From Dermacentor variabilis (Eukaryota; Arthropoda; Arachnida; Ixodida; Ixodidae), in the NCBI RefSeq assembly GCF_050947875.1, contig NC_134568.1, forward strand, positions 200,112,258-200,176,257: a DNA stretch of 64,000 bases. Direction: 5' to 3'. Under the pieces are notes generated by a model that had not been told where the DNA came from, made no database searches, and saw only the letters and a list, made by a program, of their open reading frames with translations. Of this stretch, positions 1 through 11,005 are shown one piece after another (positions within the stretch are counted from its first letter, which is position 1; each line of letters begins with the position of its first letter). The position numbers and the translations under genes are program-made.

Positions 1-419
1 GAGCTTGTTCAAAGGATCCAATAATATCAATATCAAGCTTCTCCTAAGGTTTGTCAGGGAAAGCTACTGGCTACATATGTGCTGCATCAACGCGCAACTT
101 ATCACATGACTGGTTTTAACAGGTTTAAGGTTTTAACACAGGTTTTAACCACCAGTAGAACACCCGCAGTTGACTTTTCGTACGACTGGTCCCCGGATGG
201 GATTCGTGTGCAACTTCCCATCAAACGACGAGTAAGGATACTTGGAACTATTATTGTCTCCACGGGAACGTAAGTCGTGTACAATTGACAGTTGTGCACG
301 TAGATGAAAATATGGCATTAGCTACGCTTCTAGATGTTTTTATGAGGCCAGAATGAATAAGTCTAACTTTTTTAATAGTCGGTTGCACTCGCTGCTTGGA
401 ATTCTGTGATTATACCACC
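1..419. other. no gene recognised; flank of a degraded LTR element
   Basis: I see no coding region, RNA gene or clear repeat here. The minus-strand RNase H remnant fades out at about 420. In a standard Ty3/gypsy element the integrase and 3' LTR would lie in this direction, but I find neither an H2C2 finger nor a match to the LTR at 3642-4166. Confidence 0.5.
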
Positions 420-1737
420 AGAGAAAAAAGGCAAACTCTTCATCAGCAACTTCATTAGGTTCTTGCAAAGGTAGTCGAGGGGCGCATCTGCCACCACATT
501 GTTACTTGCTGTACTGTATGGTATAGTAACAGGCGTGCTGAGCAACGTGAAATAGGCATAGGCCGATGTCCGGTGCCTTTTGTTGACAACGTGAAGAGAG
601 CACTATGGTCAGTTTGCAAGACAAGGGGACGACCCCAAAGATAGACGTGCGAATGTTCGCAGGCCCAAACGCATGCTAAGGCTTCACGTTCGCCTGCAGA
701 ATATCTTCGTTCTTGTGTGTTCAATGTGCGGGAGGCAATATGCGGGAGGCAAAGGCTGTCTGTAGGGTTCCCTTGTTATTTTGCAGCACCGCGCCCAGCC
801 CGTACCCAGAGGTATCGGTCGTGGCGATGACGGGAAGGTTCGGATCAAAGAAATGTAGGACGTTGCAAGTTGTCAGTAGCGATTTTAAACGGACGAAACT
901 CTGTTCTGCAACTGGTGTCCAAGCAAATGGTTCGTTGCCTCGAAATAATGCCCATAAAGGTTCCACGACATCCGAGAAATGCGGAACCAAGGAGTGAAAT
1001 CGCGGCAGTCCTAGCAGAGAACAAAGTTCATGTACGTTTGAAGGTGCAGGAGCTTCTTCTATTGCTTGAATAGATGACCCTAGTGGAAAAAGACCTTTGC
1101 TCTTTACAACATGACCCAGAAATGCAAGTCCTGTTACGTCATAAACGCACTTCTGGCTGAGGCCTGCTTTAGAAAGCCGTTGCAAGACGGTGCGGAGATT
1201 CGAGAACAGCCATAGACAATGATGTAGTCTGTGCAGAAACGTACTTTCGCATCCTTTGAGATGCATCATCTTCTGAAGTGCTGATGGAGCTGAAGCCAAG
1301 CCGAGGCATGCTCTTCTAAAACGAGAGCGCCCATCGCGCATAATAAAGGTTGTCCGATCGCGACTCTCAGGGTCGAGTTCCACTTGGTGGTAAGCAGACG
1401 TCAAGTCCAGCTTCGGAAATTGCTGAGCGCCAGCCAAACTATGCAGCAGCTCTTATGCCTGGAAGTGGAAAGCTATCGACAATTGCAGCTTTATTGGGTT
1501 CTCGCAGATCAATGCGCGTTCACATTGGTACAACCTTTTTCGGAACCACCACTATTGGAGAAACCCACTGAGAGGCGTCAACGCGCTCAATAATGTCTTG
1601 TGCTTCAAGTTTCTGTAATTCAGCAGACGCTCGCGAGCAGTAAAGGGCAACCTTCGGAGCTTTCTGGCAACGGGTGAAACGGACTCGCGAACCTTAACTC
1701 CGTTTGAATCCACTGGCAAATCCAAGCTATTTGTCAA
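420..1737 (-). pseudogene. Ty3/gypsy pol remnant: reverse transcriptase and RNase H
   Basis: In an active element this part copies the RNA genome into DNA and removes the RNA strand. From 1737 downward I read an RT N-terminal segment (PVARKLRRLPF, 1737-1552), then the palm segment LDLTSAYHQVELDPESRDRT and a connection segment with GLAFLGHVVKSKG (1437-721). RNase H follows (ATTDTSGYGLGAVL; then ERRYSAGEREALACVW and LQTDHSAL at 724-455). The catalytic YLDD region is destroyed: near 1210-1240 only a TDYIIVYG-like trace remains, next to a frameshift. Another frameshift falls at the VADA/LSRLPL junction near 480. The stretch between 1440 and 1550 also lacks one open frame. The family is certain in type; the subfamily is not determined. 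Confidence 0.85.
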
Positions 1738-2110
1738 ACAGACGTTCGTACTCTGAACGTAGCTCAGATGGCAATACGGGAGGGCTACGGGTCAATGTAA
1801 GATACTGAAGTGATGTACCTTCAACCTTCATTTGTAGTGCAGCAATGGCATCTAGGCCCAGAACACTGGTGCCTTCAGACACAACATACATAATGCAAGC
1901 ACTTCTGTTGTGGAACGTAGCTGATGCCATAAAGCATCCTTGAACTTCTATTTTTGACTTGGAATAATCGAAGTGCCGTACTGAGGCATGCTTCAAAGGG
2001 CAAGTGCTTGCGAAAAAATGGCGATAGAGTTCTGCTAGAATAGTGACAGACGATCCTGTATCGACCAGAAACTAAATAGCCTGACCTTCCACGCAGACGG
2101 ATGTGTAAAT
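1727..2110 (-). pseudogene. retroviral-type aspartic protease remnant
   Basis: On the minus strand from about 2075 the reading FLVDTGSSVTILAELYRHFF contains the D-T-G catalytic triplet of pepsin-like retroelement proteases, which cut the Gag-Pol precursor. The same domain continues at 1996-1727 with a hydrophobic GTSVLGLDAIAAL segment, equivalent to the conserved (I/L)LG(R/M)D near the C-terminus of these proteases. The DTG part and the remainder are in different frames, so the copy is broken. It lies between the zinc knuckles and RT, as expected for Ty3/gypsy. Confidence 0.75.
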
Positions 2111-2126
2111 GCTGTTTTGTGTCCCT

Positions 2127-3570
2127 TTACAACACAAATAGTTTTTCGCTGCCGTGTGAGCTAGAGTCGTCGTCGTCGACTTCTTGAGCTTTCGCTGAAT
2201 CACCAGACAACTTGCACATAAAATCTAGATGCCCAAGCTTCCCGCAGCGCCGGTATCTGCACTTGCGCGCCTTGCATGCAGGGCTATTTACAAGATGGTC
2301 AGTCGTTCCACAACGATAGCGTGCTCGAAGGTTCATGGCATCTTGTATTGGAAGCTCGCGCGCTTTGACTTTACACTTGTCGCAATGTATTATCAGCGTC
2401 AAATGAAACGTGAACAGGCCCAAGCATAAGTGAAGGTATAGTGCGCGCCGTCCAGTCATCAACCATTGACCGGAACGCATTTGCCGATTTGGCCGCACCT
2501 CGCGATTCCGCAATAGTGAAATATTTTCGCCTGTGATCTGGTTCTTACATTCGAAAGGAGGTAAACAAAAATAAAAGACAACAGAAACTAAAGTTTGCAG
2601 TTTACGGCGAGTATTGTCGCACAGTTCGCCGACGCGAACAGCGGTGCGCGTGCAGAAGTTTGCACCGTCATCATTATAGATTCGCTCATGTGGTTTGCCA
2701 CTTGTGCGCCACATCATTCTTTCAATCAGCAAACTTGCGCAGCGCGGTATCGCTGGCAGCAGCGACGGTGGCCGACATTGGTGAGAGTGCGTTTGGCCGT
2801 TTGTTTGACTCCCAAATGAGCGCCGTGCGGCCAAATCGGATGTGCGCGTCTGTCTTTGGTGATGACTGAACGGCGCGCACTATACCTTCGCTTATACTTG
2901 GGCCACGCGCTCCGCTGTTCACGTTCCATTTGCCGCTGATAGTACATGGTCATCTGTCCTGATGATTTAACGTTATGAACTGAGGCATAATCGCAAAATT
3001 CCTTAGTTTGTCTCACAGCCGATTTGTACTGATTTGCGATCGTGAGAGCTCGTGAGCGTCAGTGAGGAGCCTTCAAAAAATGACCGCTCATGTAAATGAT
3101 TCGTCGTTTTCGAGGCAAGCTGTTCACGTAGCATCTCATCGGTAAGGCTTCCAAAATTACAGTCGGCAATGAGGGTTTGTAAAGCAACGATGTATTCTTT
3201 CACTGTCTCACCTGCATGTTCAGCTCGGTCACCGAACCGATGTCGAGCCACGATGACGGTGACTGAATGCTTGAAATGGTCAGAAAGCAAGGAGATTGCA
3301 GTCATACGCATCCTTCGACGACAAGGTGTCACCTGCACTCGAAGGGCCGGCAGCAGAGCCCGACGACAAGTCCGCAGACTTCAGTGTAGAGAACATCTGC
3401 TGCCCCTCCTGACATGACAGAGGAGCAGAATCTCTCTGCGGCGTTCGGCTGGAAGCTCCGGAAGCCATCATATACGCCTCCAAGGCCTGCTTCCACTGGT
3501 CCTATGGGACAGCCGGATGACCAGGTGAAGGCAGGAAAGGCGGTGTGGCGGTTGTAATCCCGGAACACTC
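2127..3570 (-). pseudogene. Ty3/gypsy gag remnant with degraded zinc knuckles
   Basis: Gag forms the particle that packages element RNA. The N-terminal part (3568-3280) contains an AFTWSSGCPIGPVEAG-like segment and a W-to-EAYMMASGA transition. The capsid-like part (3338-3003) reads RHRFGDRAEHAGETVKEYI and DCNFGSLTDEMLREQL, typical of Ty3/gypsy Gag. The nucleocapsid end (about 2316-2220) has two CCHC-type motifs: CGTTDHLVNSPAC, which lacks its first cysteine, and CGKLGHLDFMC with a displaced upstream cysteine. Several frame changes lie between 2500 and 3480, and acidic and serine residues close the ORF at 2127. Family assignment is firm; function is lost. Confidence 0.8.
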
Positions 3571-3618
3571 ATTGTGGGGATGTAGCAGGGGAAATCACCA
3601 GGAAACTTGCCCTTGCTT

Positions 3619-3638
3619 GGGTTGAATCCCCGTCGCCA
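3619..3638 (-). other. putative tRNA primer binding site
   Basis: On the minus strand, 3 bases after the end of the LTR, the sequence begins TGGCGACGGGGATTCAACCC. Its complement reads like the 3' end of a tRNA, with a T-arm GGTTGAATCC and a terminal CCA. Position and form fit the minus-strand primer site of an LTR retrotransposon. I did not identify which tRNA it matches. Confidence 0.6.
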
Positions 3639-3641
3639 ATA

Positions 3642-4166
3642 TGTTGTATTTAGAAAATAGAAGAACGATGCAGTCGATGCATCTTCCTTTATTGTTCCCA
3701 CGCGACTTCCTTCCATATATGACATTCTCATGTACTGGTAAAGTGCAATGTATTTTAACATAAGTAGATGGGACATGATTGCTTACAAGTGCTGGGTATA
3801 GGCCCTTAATTGTCACGGCGTGACGGTGAAGAATTATACTGGCGCGACGGCTACTCGCTAACTCTTTATTGGGAGAACGTGTGCCTACAAAATAAGTTAC
3901 TCTGGAAGATCGATGGTGACGAGTTCATGCGTCGATCTCGGAAATCTCGCCTGCGAATGCATGAATGTGAGCCCAGCGCGTCGGTTATTTATACGTGACT
4001 CGTCGAATGTAGCAGCGTTGCTATTACTGTGGTACTGTTGCAGTGCTTCGTGAACTATGGTTGCTTGGGAAACATAGGTGGAATTGTCAGTTGCAGATAA
4101 AAATCACGCTAATAATCAAAATACGCAAAATGCTTTTGCACGTACAGTGGTGGAACTGCTGCAACA
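3642..4166 (-). repeat. 5' LTR of the minus-strand Ty3/gypsy element
   Basis: The 525-bp segment starts TGTTGTA and ends TGCAACA on the plus strand, forming short inverted termini. On the minus strand it carries a TATA box (TATAAATA, about 3986-3993) and a polyadenylation signal (AATAAA, 3688-3693) in the right order for U3-R-U5. It lies directly next to the primer binding site. No second LTR is seen in the window, so the boundaries rest on the terminal dinucleotides and the PBS only. Confidence 0.65.
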
Positions 4167-4190
4167 TTGCTCTTTTCTTTTGCTCCTACA

Positions 4191-4342
4191 TTCGATGGGG
4201 GCGAAATGCGAAAACACCCGTGTGCTTAGATTTAGGTGCACGTTAAAGAACCCCAGGTGGTCAAAATTTCCGGAGTCCTCCACTACGGCGTGCCTCATAA
4301 TCAGAAAGTGGTTTTGGCACGTAAAACCCCAAATATTATTAT
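4191..4342 (+). mobile_element. Ruka-like tRNA-derived SINE, 5' truncated
   Basis: The body is nearly the same as the bodies at 42339-42572 and 44915-45150. It includes GGGGGCGAAATGCGAAAACA, GTTAAAGAACCCCAGGTGG and a terminal GTAAAACCCC followed by ATTATTAT. The tRNA-like head is missing. The insertion is flanked by an exact 14-bp duplication, CTTTTGCTCCTACA, at 4177-4190 and 4343-4356. This shows a 5'-truncated, LINE-assisted insertion. Ruka is a SINE family described from ixodid ticks; the name is given from memory of that family's layout. Confidence 0.85.
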
Positions 4343-4356
4343 CTTTTGCTCCTACA

Positions 4357-4694
4357 GACATGCTGATATCTGCAATTACGAATTTGCATCCGTTAGGTTG
4401 CTGGTTATGAGCCGTCAAAACACAAAACCAGGTGTGCACATTGTTCATTTGTTCGAGAAAAATCTAACCTGGTGCAACAAATTCTAATGTAGCTACTTCT
4501 CGGTATGTGCTTTCTCAGGATGCGCACGTGCAGACCCTTGATACCCTAGAAATTGAAATGTACGCTTTCAAAGCCCTTGACAGTCCTGGAATTCTTTTCC
4601 CTTGAAAACCCTTGAATTTCTTAAGACCGTCTAAGACCCAGCAAATTTCCGATTGACGAAACGGTGCTTTCGCAGTTTCTCGAAAGGCGAAGCG
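4357..4694. other. no gene recognised
   Basis: Nothing coding is visible. At 4535-4640 there are several imperfect repeats of CCCTTGA and related words (CCCTTGATACC, CCCTTGACAG, CCCTTGAAAACC, CCCTTGAATTTC). They may be a decayed short tandem repeat. Confidence 0.4.
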
Positions 4695-5245
4695 TGGATG
4701 GCGATAGCAAAATAGCAGTTTTATCGGTCGTATGAAACTGTAAACATTGGCTTACTAGATTAACAAGCATGCTGTCGCACGCGCACAAGAAAACATGAAC
4801 ACATCTCGCTCGATGTCAAAACGCTGGAGTGAGGGAGCGCAGCAGCAGGAGCGAGCGAATTCACTTTTGTGCTGGCTCTCGCTTTAACGTGAAGGGGCGG
4901 GAAAGCGGCGCACATCACGCTATCGGCCCTCGGTGCGCCGACTCCTGATCGCAGATCGCTTTCGGGATAGGGCCCGCGGAGTCGCACCATACGCAGCAGC
5001 CGCCTTTACAGGCGCCGGGGTAAAACCCCGTCCCTCCCCCCGCTGCCTCGCGTGCGCCGGAAGACTGCGTGCTCCCTCCCGTGCACGCTCGCTAGATTGC
5101 ACCGCCATCGTCAGCTCACCCTCGCAAGCTTCCATTCGCACATGCAGTCTACGGCGCGCGGGGACGTTATCGCCCTTGAAATTTATGCGGAACATGACGA
5201 CGGAAGAAATGCGCCGGGAGTGTCCGTATAATTGCAATAATGCGA
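4695..5245. repeat. repeat family with GCGATAGCAA ends, copy 1
   Basis: The left end reads GGCGATAGCAAAATAGC and the inner part contains GATTAACAAGCATGCTGTCG. The right end has GCCCTTGAAATTTATGCGGA and a TATAATTGCAATAA terminus. The same landmarks appear at 48345-48817, and partly at 13205-13300 (left part) and 24005-24125 (right part, with ATATAATTGCTATCGCAA). The ends are roughly inverted, which suggests a non-autonomous DNA transposon. No target duplication was found. Confidence 0.5.
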
Positions 5246-8200
5246 GCTGTCTCATCGGCCTGCGTGCCACACAGATGCCTTTGATCTGCATGCCATAGAA
5301 TAAAGAACCAACTTTATGCATGCCTTCAACGGCATGCCTTTGTCGCATTGACACCCTTTCTCCCTTCCCCGTCGGCCCTGTCGGACTCGTGTTTCGGAGC
5401 AAGGTAAGGAAAACGACAAAGGCGCGCGACGCTGGCGATGCGGCTTCGCTGCATCGGTTCAGCGCAAAAGGGGGTGCGGCGGGCTGACGATTTTTTTACA
5501 GCGAAGCTGAACATGGCTAGCCGATTCGTCCGTCCGTCGCTTGTACGTCGAAAACTCTGGCGCAACCCTATGTGCATGCACGAAAAAACAGGCGTGGGAT
5601 TGGCTGCGCCACTAGTGACGTCGGTTCTCTCCGGCTCCAAATGGGTAGGCCACGCGTCATATACGTACTCCTGAGGAGCAGACAGCTTTCGATCAGCAAC
5701 GCCGCGAATATAGAACCGGGAACGAGCTCGTCTACGCCGTGCCGATGTTGCAGCCCGGGCACAAGAACAGGCTCGTACAGCCGAGCGCAAGCAGCGATTG
5801 AGTACCGAGGAACCGGCAGCCTACCAAGCCGTCGTTTAATGAACCGTCGGGATCAACCCAGTGATAGACACCGGGGTCGCACGTTTAATGTTCGCTGGTT
5901 AACCATCTGTATGGAGAGCTTGGGCGGTGATTTTTTCTTCATGCGGCCCTCGTTATGTATGTTAGAAATGACTGCGCCAGGTGCAAAATGGCTGATTCGC
6001 GTCATCCTGATGCGGTGATGTTATCAGCCGCGGCGGAGGAGTGAATGTAAAAGCCTTGCAGGCTTCGTTTAGTACTGCCGAATTAAAGAAATCATGGACA
6101 CGGCATGAAACCGTATCTTTGGCCGCGGACTCTCAAATTCAACAAAATGATTATTTTTCATCAGTAAACACGGTCACCAGCTTACGTTGGCAATATGCAA
6201 CTGCATTCAAGTTGCTCTTATCCCCAGAAATATGCACCCAGACCATGGCACCTACGCCAGGCTAGAGCCCCAGCCCTTTAAGAAGGTTACGGTACACTGG
6301 CGGGTACCCTGTGACCGACGTCGACTTCCATGAAGTAATGTCGGTCTCAGCTACGCAAGCTTCACAGAAGTACAGGAAGCGGCCGTATCACTGGCGATCA
6401 TATCTCGTCCCGCACATCGCAATCATCACAGACTCTGGAGCTGCCTGCCGCAACTTTGCGTAAGGACGGGTCTCCGCTGCAGCCCACCCTATCATTGACA
6501 CTTCCGCATCTTTTCCCCTCGAGGTAGAAATTGTATGGACCTATGGAGGCCACGAAAGTCTTCGTGGAAACCAGCAAGCTCACGCTGTCGCCCGAGCATG
6601 TGCCACACGGGCTCCGCAACATGACCGTGACTTGCAGGTGGACCCTGCACCTCCTTAGTACAACACCATCTTCCAACACTCGCCTCTCCCGCCGCAGCTA
6701 TCTCACTCCGCACAAATCCCTCCCTCACCATGACGCTGTCGCCTGGCGTCAACTTCAGACTAACACCCTCACACCTTAGCGGATACAAATTGCAACACAT
6801 CAAAGCAGAAACAGCTAATTAAAAAAGAACATCAAATGTCATAACCGCGCCAATAAATATAGTGACGTAGAACTGTAACCAAAAATTCAGGAGGGAAGAA
6901 AATATTCACATATTTACGTTAGCATATTCACATATTTGCATTTTTAACATTAGTACTAATGGAAAGCATGGGACGAGAGAAAAATGCCACACAGGACACT
7001 AAGCAGAATGTCATATATTTTAATGCGTGGTAATTGCGTCCTGTTGACAAGACTTTGGACGAGGGCTAATGTGAGGGGTGAACCTGATACTTCTATTGTT
7101 TCAATGAAATGTGGCGTAAATCCTGATGAGCCAGTAATAAGCAGAGAACTCGGATTTTCGTCGGAGGAATTAGCCCTTTATCTGGGCTTCCAATTTTTAA
7201 TTATAGAGGAAGTTTATTTACAAAGGCAGTTATGCTGCCCAAAATCGACATGTACCGTGTGCTAATTGCCTCAAAATTGGGAACTGTTCCGAGTCCAGAA
7301 ATTTTTAGAAATTAGATTTTCTTCATACCTCGCCTTCAAGATGTCATTTGACTGCAGTTTGGTCTAATTGAAAGGAAGCTCGCCATGTAAACATCGCAGC
7401 TAAGTATATCTTTGAACGCTTAATCCTTTCTGGCATCAAGGCCAGAAAAAATTTGGAGGACGCCTAAGCTTTGCCTTTAAGAATGGAACGTGATAGCATT
7501 CAAAGATCACTGACTGCTTCTCACGCTTCCCGGCAACTGGAGCGTATGTAACCGTAATGTTTACCGGGAAACGCTGGTCGCGAACGCTATGCACGAAGGC
7601 GGCTTTCTGGTAAAAACGCCAAGGATCGACCTTGGAAACGCGGCCTCTTGCGTGGGCCGCGATGCGGCGGAGGCAAGCGCCATCTGGAGGTATTGCAAGT
7701 AAAGTTTCCGAATAAAACTTAAATGTAGCGACATTCCTCCTCGCCCGGTCTCTCCTTCTCCTGCAGGCCTTCTCGCAGCTCGCTCTTTCTCTCGTAGCTA
7801 GCCCTCGCAGTTTGGCCGTTCGCTCGGAAGCAGCCCATAGAGTTACACGAGTTGTGACATTAAAAATTGTTGTTGGGTTTTGGGCCCCATAGCGAATTTT
7901 GATTATACGCTGGAAGTTGTTACGTGTCCTCTAGGGAGCGTTCTGCCGCAAAAATTTTTCTAATCGGCTCGTTAATAGCCGAGATTGAAATATTTCAGTG
8001 CCACGAACCCATGATTTCAGCAGGCGGGCTCCACTGCCAAGCAAGACGCTCTCTCCACTCGCCCCGTCTAGCCTTCGCAAGCGAAATTCCTTCCGTGCGT
8101 TTTCCAATGCTGGACCTCGAGTATCGTGTGACGCATACGTCGCAGGCCCCATCTTCATTTTTTTTTCTCCTCGTTTTTTTTTTTTAACCCCTGCGCTACG

Positions 8201-9259
8201 CATTTCCGATGACCGCGTCGCGCACGAGCTGTTGTCTCGTTCGCGCAGCGCACGATTTTGCGCTCTGTGCACAAGCAAACATGACTAGCGGTATAATTCA
8301 GTGCTACACGAATACTGAGGCAGAACAAGCGGATCGCAGAGCGTGATCACGAGCTGGAACACGGTAGAAAATGGCAGTTTCGGTTTCTGCGCATGTGATC
8401 GCACGACCGTGGGAACAAGCAGACGAAGCGGAAGTACATCTCTTGCTTTGGTGCGAAGTGAAGCAAAAAACACGCAGACGTTCCGTTTGTGTGTTTTATT
8501 ATTTCTCTAAACTTCAATTCATCAATTCAAGCAACAGATCGCACAGATAACAGATGTCTTTAATAATTCTCGAAGTCACGTGTCACCACGAGTGACGTCA
8601 CACTGCGGACAATATTACGTAGGCGCAGGAGCCCGACTTCGTCACCGTCCCTCTCCGGGCGGATTCGCCGCGAATGAAGAGGGAAACGGCGTTTGGATTG
8701 AAATTTCAGGCCTTTCACGGCGCGTAGCAATGTAACGCAAACACGATCGTTGGCGCGCATTGTATACGCTCTGCGCTTGTAAACTCAAAATGGCCAGACC
8801 TGTGAGGGGCCCTTTAAGGCTTGATTATTGTGTGCTGTGCTAGCAGCGATGATGGAACGCTATGAAACTAGCGCGTAACTGCGCCCTTGTTTTGTGGCTT
8901 CGGGTTGGCTGCCTGCTTCCAGTTAGAAGAATGCTTTTGAGGTCAGTTTGGTGGACAAATTCCTTTTAGTGTCGAGTACTAGCACAAAAATCAGAATTCT
9001 TTGTCTCGCCAATAATGTATACGTAATGTACATGATGTGTATATACATGCCAGAGCTTTGAGTGTTGTGTAGTCCACTGCCATGCATTACTCGTAGGAAA
9101 GAACACTGTCGCGGGCTGCACGGATCAACCCGCTTCGCAAGTTATTTCTATTACAATGATCAGATTCTGTATTTGGCTTTCTAAAGACACTTGCCCGGCG
9201 CTAGCGTTCAGGCCTTACCAGATCGAGAGTTCGAGAGCTCGCTGCAAAGGCGGTAGTTG
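5246..9259. other. about 4 kb without a recognisable gene
   Basis: I see only short open frames with no family resemblance, apart from the small basic remnant at 5714-5839. The stretches 7480-7720 and 8400-8815 have the look of decayed repeats. The latter ends GAGGGGCCCTTTAAGG, resembling one end of a TTAA-inserting element, but no partner end was found. Microsatellites are absent apart from T-runs at 8157-8186. Confidence 0.4.
5714..5839 (+). pseudogene. fragment of an Arg/Ala/Glu-rich ORF
   Basis: A 41-codon frame opened by a TAG and closed by TAA reads NRERARLRRADVAARAQEQ and continues with AERKQRLSTEEPAAYQAVV. The spacing of Arg, Ala and Glu resembles helical basic repeats found in some transposon and DNA-binding proteins. 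I do not recognise the gene. It is too short to call functional and may be a chance frame in a GC-rich repeat. Confidence 0.25.
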
Positions 9260-9270
9260 AGGAGCCGACG

Positions 9271-10463
9271 TTGTCGAACAATGAGAAAGGGTCGGAGGCG
9301 CAGCAAGCTGATATTCAGAGCACGTCCGAACTGAATAAAATTGAGCCTGTAGCGTTGAAGGCACCAGATACTGGAGAGGAAATTCCCGACACGGGAAAGT
9401 TAGAAGAGCTATCTGCAGATTTGCTCATCGCGCCTACGTCAGATGGACTTAATAGGTTGCTAAAAGTCAGCCGGTCGGCTTTGATAGCCGAGCAAAAAAA
9501 GGATGGCAGCCTAGAAAACATGCGCTGCAATGTCAAGGAAGGTATCGCCAAGAAAAATGCTCGTTTTGTGGAAAGAGGTGGGGTCCTGTACCGGAAGTAT
9601 CTAGACCGCAGGGGAGTGGAGTTCGATCAGCTGATCGGGCCTCAGTGTCGTCAGGATCTGTCAGTCGTCAGGATCTGTTGCGCTTGTCGCATGGAGGTTC
9701 GTGGTCCGGACACCTAGGAGTTAAGAAGACTAAGGACCGTCTCTTGCAAGAGTACTATTGGCCAGGGTGTTTTCGTGGCGCAGAACACTTTGTGAGGACA
9801 TGCGACACCTGTCAGCGGGTGGGCAAACCAGGGGACAAATCGAGGGCGCCATTGAAGTTGGTACCTATCATTACGGAGCCTTTTAGACGGCTCGTTATTG
9901 ATACAGTGGGACCTCTGCCGGTAACAACCACGAGGTACAGACACATTTTGACTGTGGTCTGCCCAGCGACAAAGTTCCCTGAAGCAGTGCCGCTTAAAGA
10001 ACTCAGCTCAGTTGAGATAGTCAATGCACTACTGTCCATATTTGCGAGAGTTGGTTTTCCTGCGCAAATCCAGTCAGATCAGGGCACAGTGTTTACTAGC
10101 GCTTTGACGACAGCCTTTCTCGAAAGGTGCGGGGTAAAGCTGTTACACAGCTCAGTGTGCCACCCACAGTCGAATTCCGTTGAGAAGCTCCACTCCGTCA
10201 TGAAGCGCGTGTTGAGAGCATTGTGTTTTGAACAACAAACTGACTGGGAGCTGTGTCTGCCTGGGGTGATGTTTGCATTAAGGACCGCGCCGCATGCGGC
10301 TACGGGGTTTTCGCCAGCTGAGCTGGGGTACGGTCGCCCGCTGCGGTCTCCGCTTCGCATGCTTCGAGACGGATCACTGCCCTCTCCAATGGCTGCAGAC
10401 CATCTCTTCCACAAATGGCCGCCTCCTGCGCTGGAGCCTCGCTTTGCAACAATATTCCTTTGA
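9271..10463 (+). pseudogene. retrotransposon integrase (H2C2 finger and DDE core), frameshifted
   Basis: Integrase joins the element cDNA to host DNA. An upstream linker ending in ERGGVLYRKYLDRRGVEFDQ (9271-9640) leads to the H2C2 zinc finger: LSHGGSWSGHLG followed by CDTCQRVGKPGD (about 9680-9835). The DDE triad is intact by eye: D in VIDTVGPLP (about 9895), D in IQSDQGTVF (about 10078), E in PQSNSVEKLHS (about 10170). A 17-bp unit beginning TCGTCAGGATCTGT is duplicated at 9648 and 9665; this shifts the frame between linker and finger. The C-terminus GYGRPLRSPLRMLR runs into foreign coding sequence near 10355, so the integrase C-terminal domain is lost. Confidence 0.85.
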
Positions 10464-10524
10464 GGTGCGTTACAAAAAGGGGAGTCTCAACGGTAACGCC
10501 GATGGCTTAAGTCGAGGCCCCTAA
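10349..10524 (+). pseudogene. RNase H C-terminal tail joined to integrase
   Basis: In a frame different from the integrase, 10352-10524 reads CFETDHCPLQWLQTISSTNG, then RLLRWSLALQQYSFEVRYKK, then NGNADGLSRGP and a stop. This is the C-terminal part of Ty3/gypsy RNase H (TDHCPL, LRWSLALQ, NADGLSR). The catalytic N-terminal half is absent. The junction lies in CTTCGAGACGGATCAC, where integrase RMLRE and RNase H ETDH coding would share GAGA, suggesting a microhomology deletion. The stop three residues after LSR marks this as the natural pol end. Confidence 0.8.
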
Positions 10525-11005
10525 CGTAGGAATCAGCCTCAAAGTTGTTTGTTACTGATGTTTTTTTTCCTGAGGCAGGATTTTTAACATATTTCTTTTG
10601 TTTAGTGTTTGAAAGTCATGACGTGCTTTCTAGTGCAATTTTCCAATTTGTGGACGCGTTCTGAGTGCTGCTAGACTGTAAGGAACTAGGCAGTAGTATA
10701 AAAGGGGAAAGTGCCTGGCAGGGCTTAGTGAGGGTTGTGTCGTGCTTGCTGACTGAGCGGTTGAGTTTCGGCGTAGTTCTAACGCTTGCTGGGAACGAGA
10801 GAAAAAAAAATGGCAACTCTCCCGAAGTCACTTTGCAGTGTCCTGTGTGAACCTGAACGTGAGAACGAGGCCTTCTCTGTGCGCTGCGCTCAAGAAACGC
10901 CGAGGGACGACCGACTTCGGTTATGAGCATCATCGAGCGACATCCCTCCGGACAGCGGATGCAGTCCCCTGTCCATCGGGATCTCCTTCTCCCGGCGGGG
11001 CGGTC

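Larger units (their letters stand above)
420..4166 (-). mobile_element. degraded Ty3/gypsy LTR retrotransposon, 5' half
   Basis: Read on the minus strand, the order is LTR (4166-3642), primer binding site, gag, zinc knuckles, aspartic protease, reverse transcriptase and RNase H, which is Ty3/gypsy order. Integrase and 3' LTR are not seen, so the copy is 3' truncated. Every coding part carries stops and frameshifts. Domain identity rests on motifs read by eye: an FLVDTGSS protease site, LDLTSAYHQVELDPESRDRT in RT, and an ERRYSAGEREALA RNase H segment. It cannot be autonomous. Confidence 0.85.

Noticed and set aside
4920..5402. Host gene from overlapping ORFs on both strands
   Set aside because: The region matches a repeat family present in other parts of the window, and the frames are artefacts of GC-rich sequence.
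7100..7130. Hammerhead ribozyme core (CTGATGAG near 7111, also near 2951 and 59516)
   Set aside because: No matching GAAA core with closing stems follows at the right spacing.
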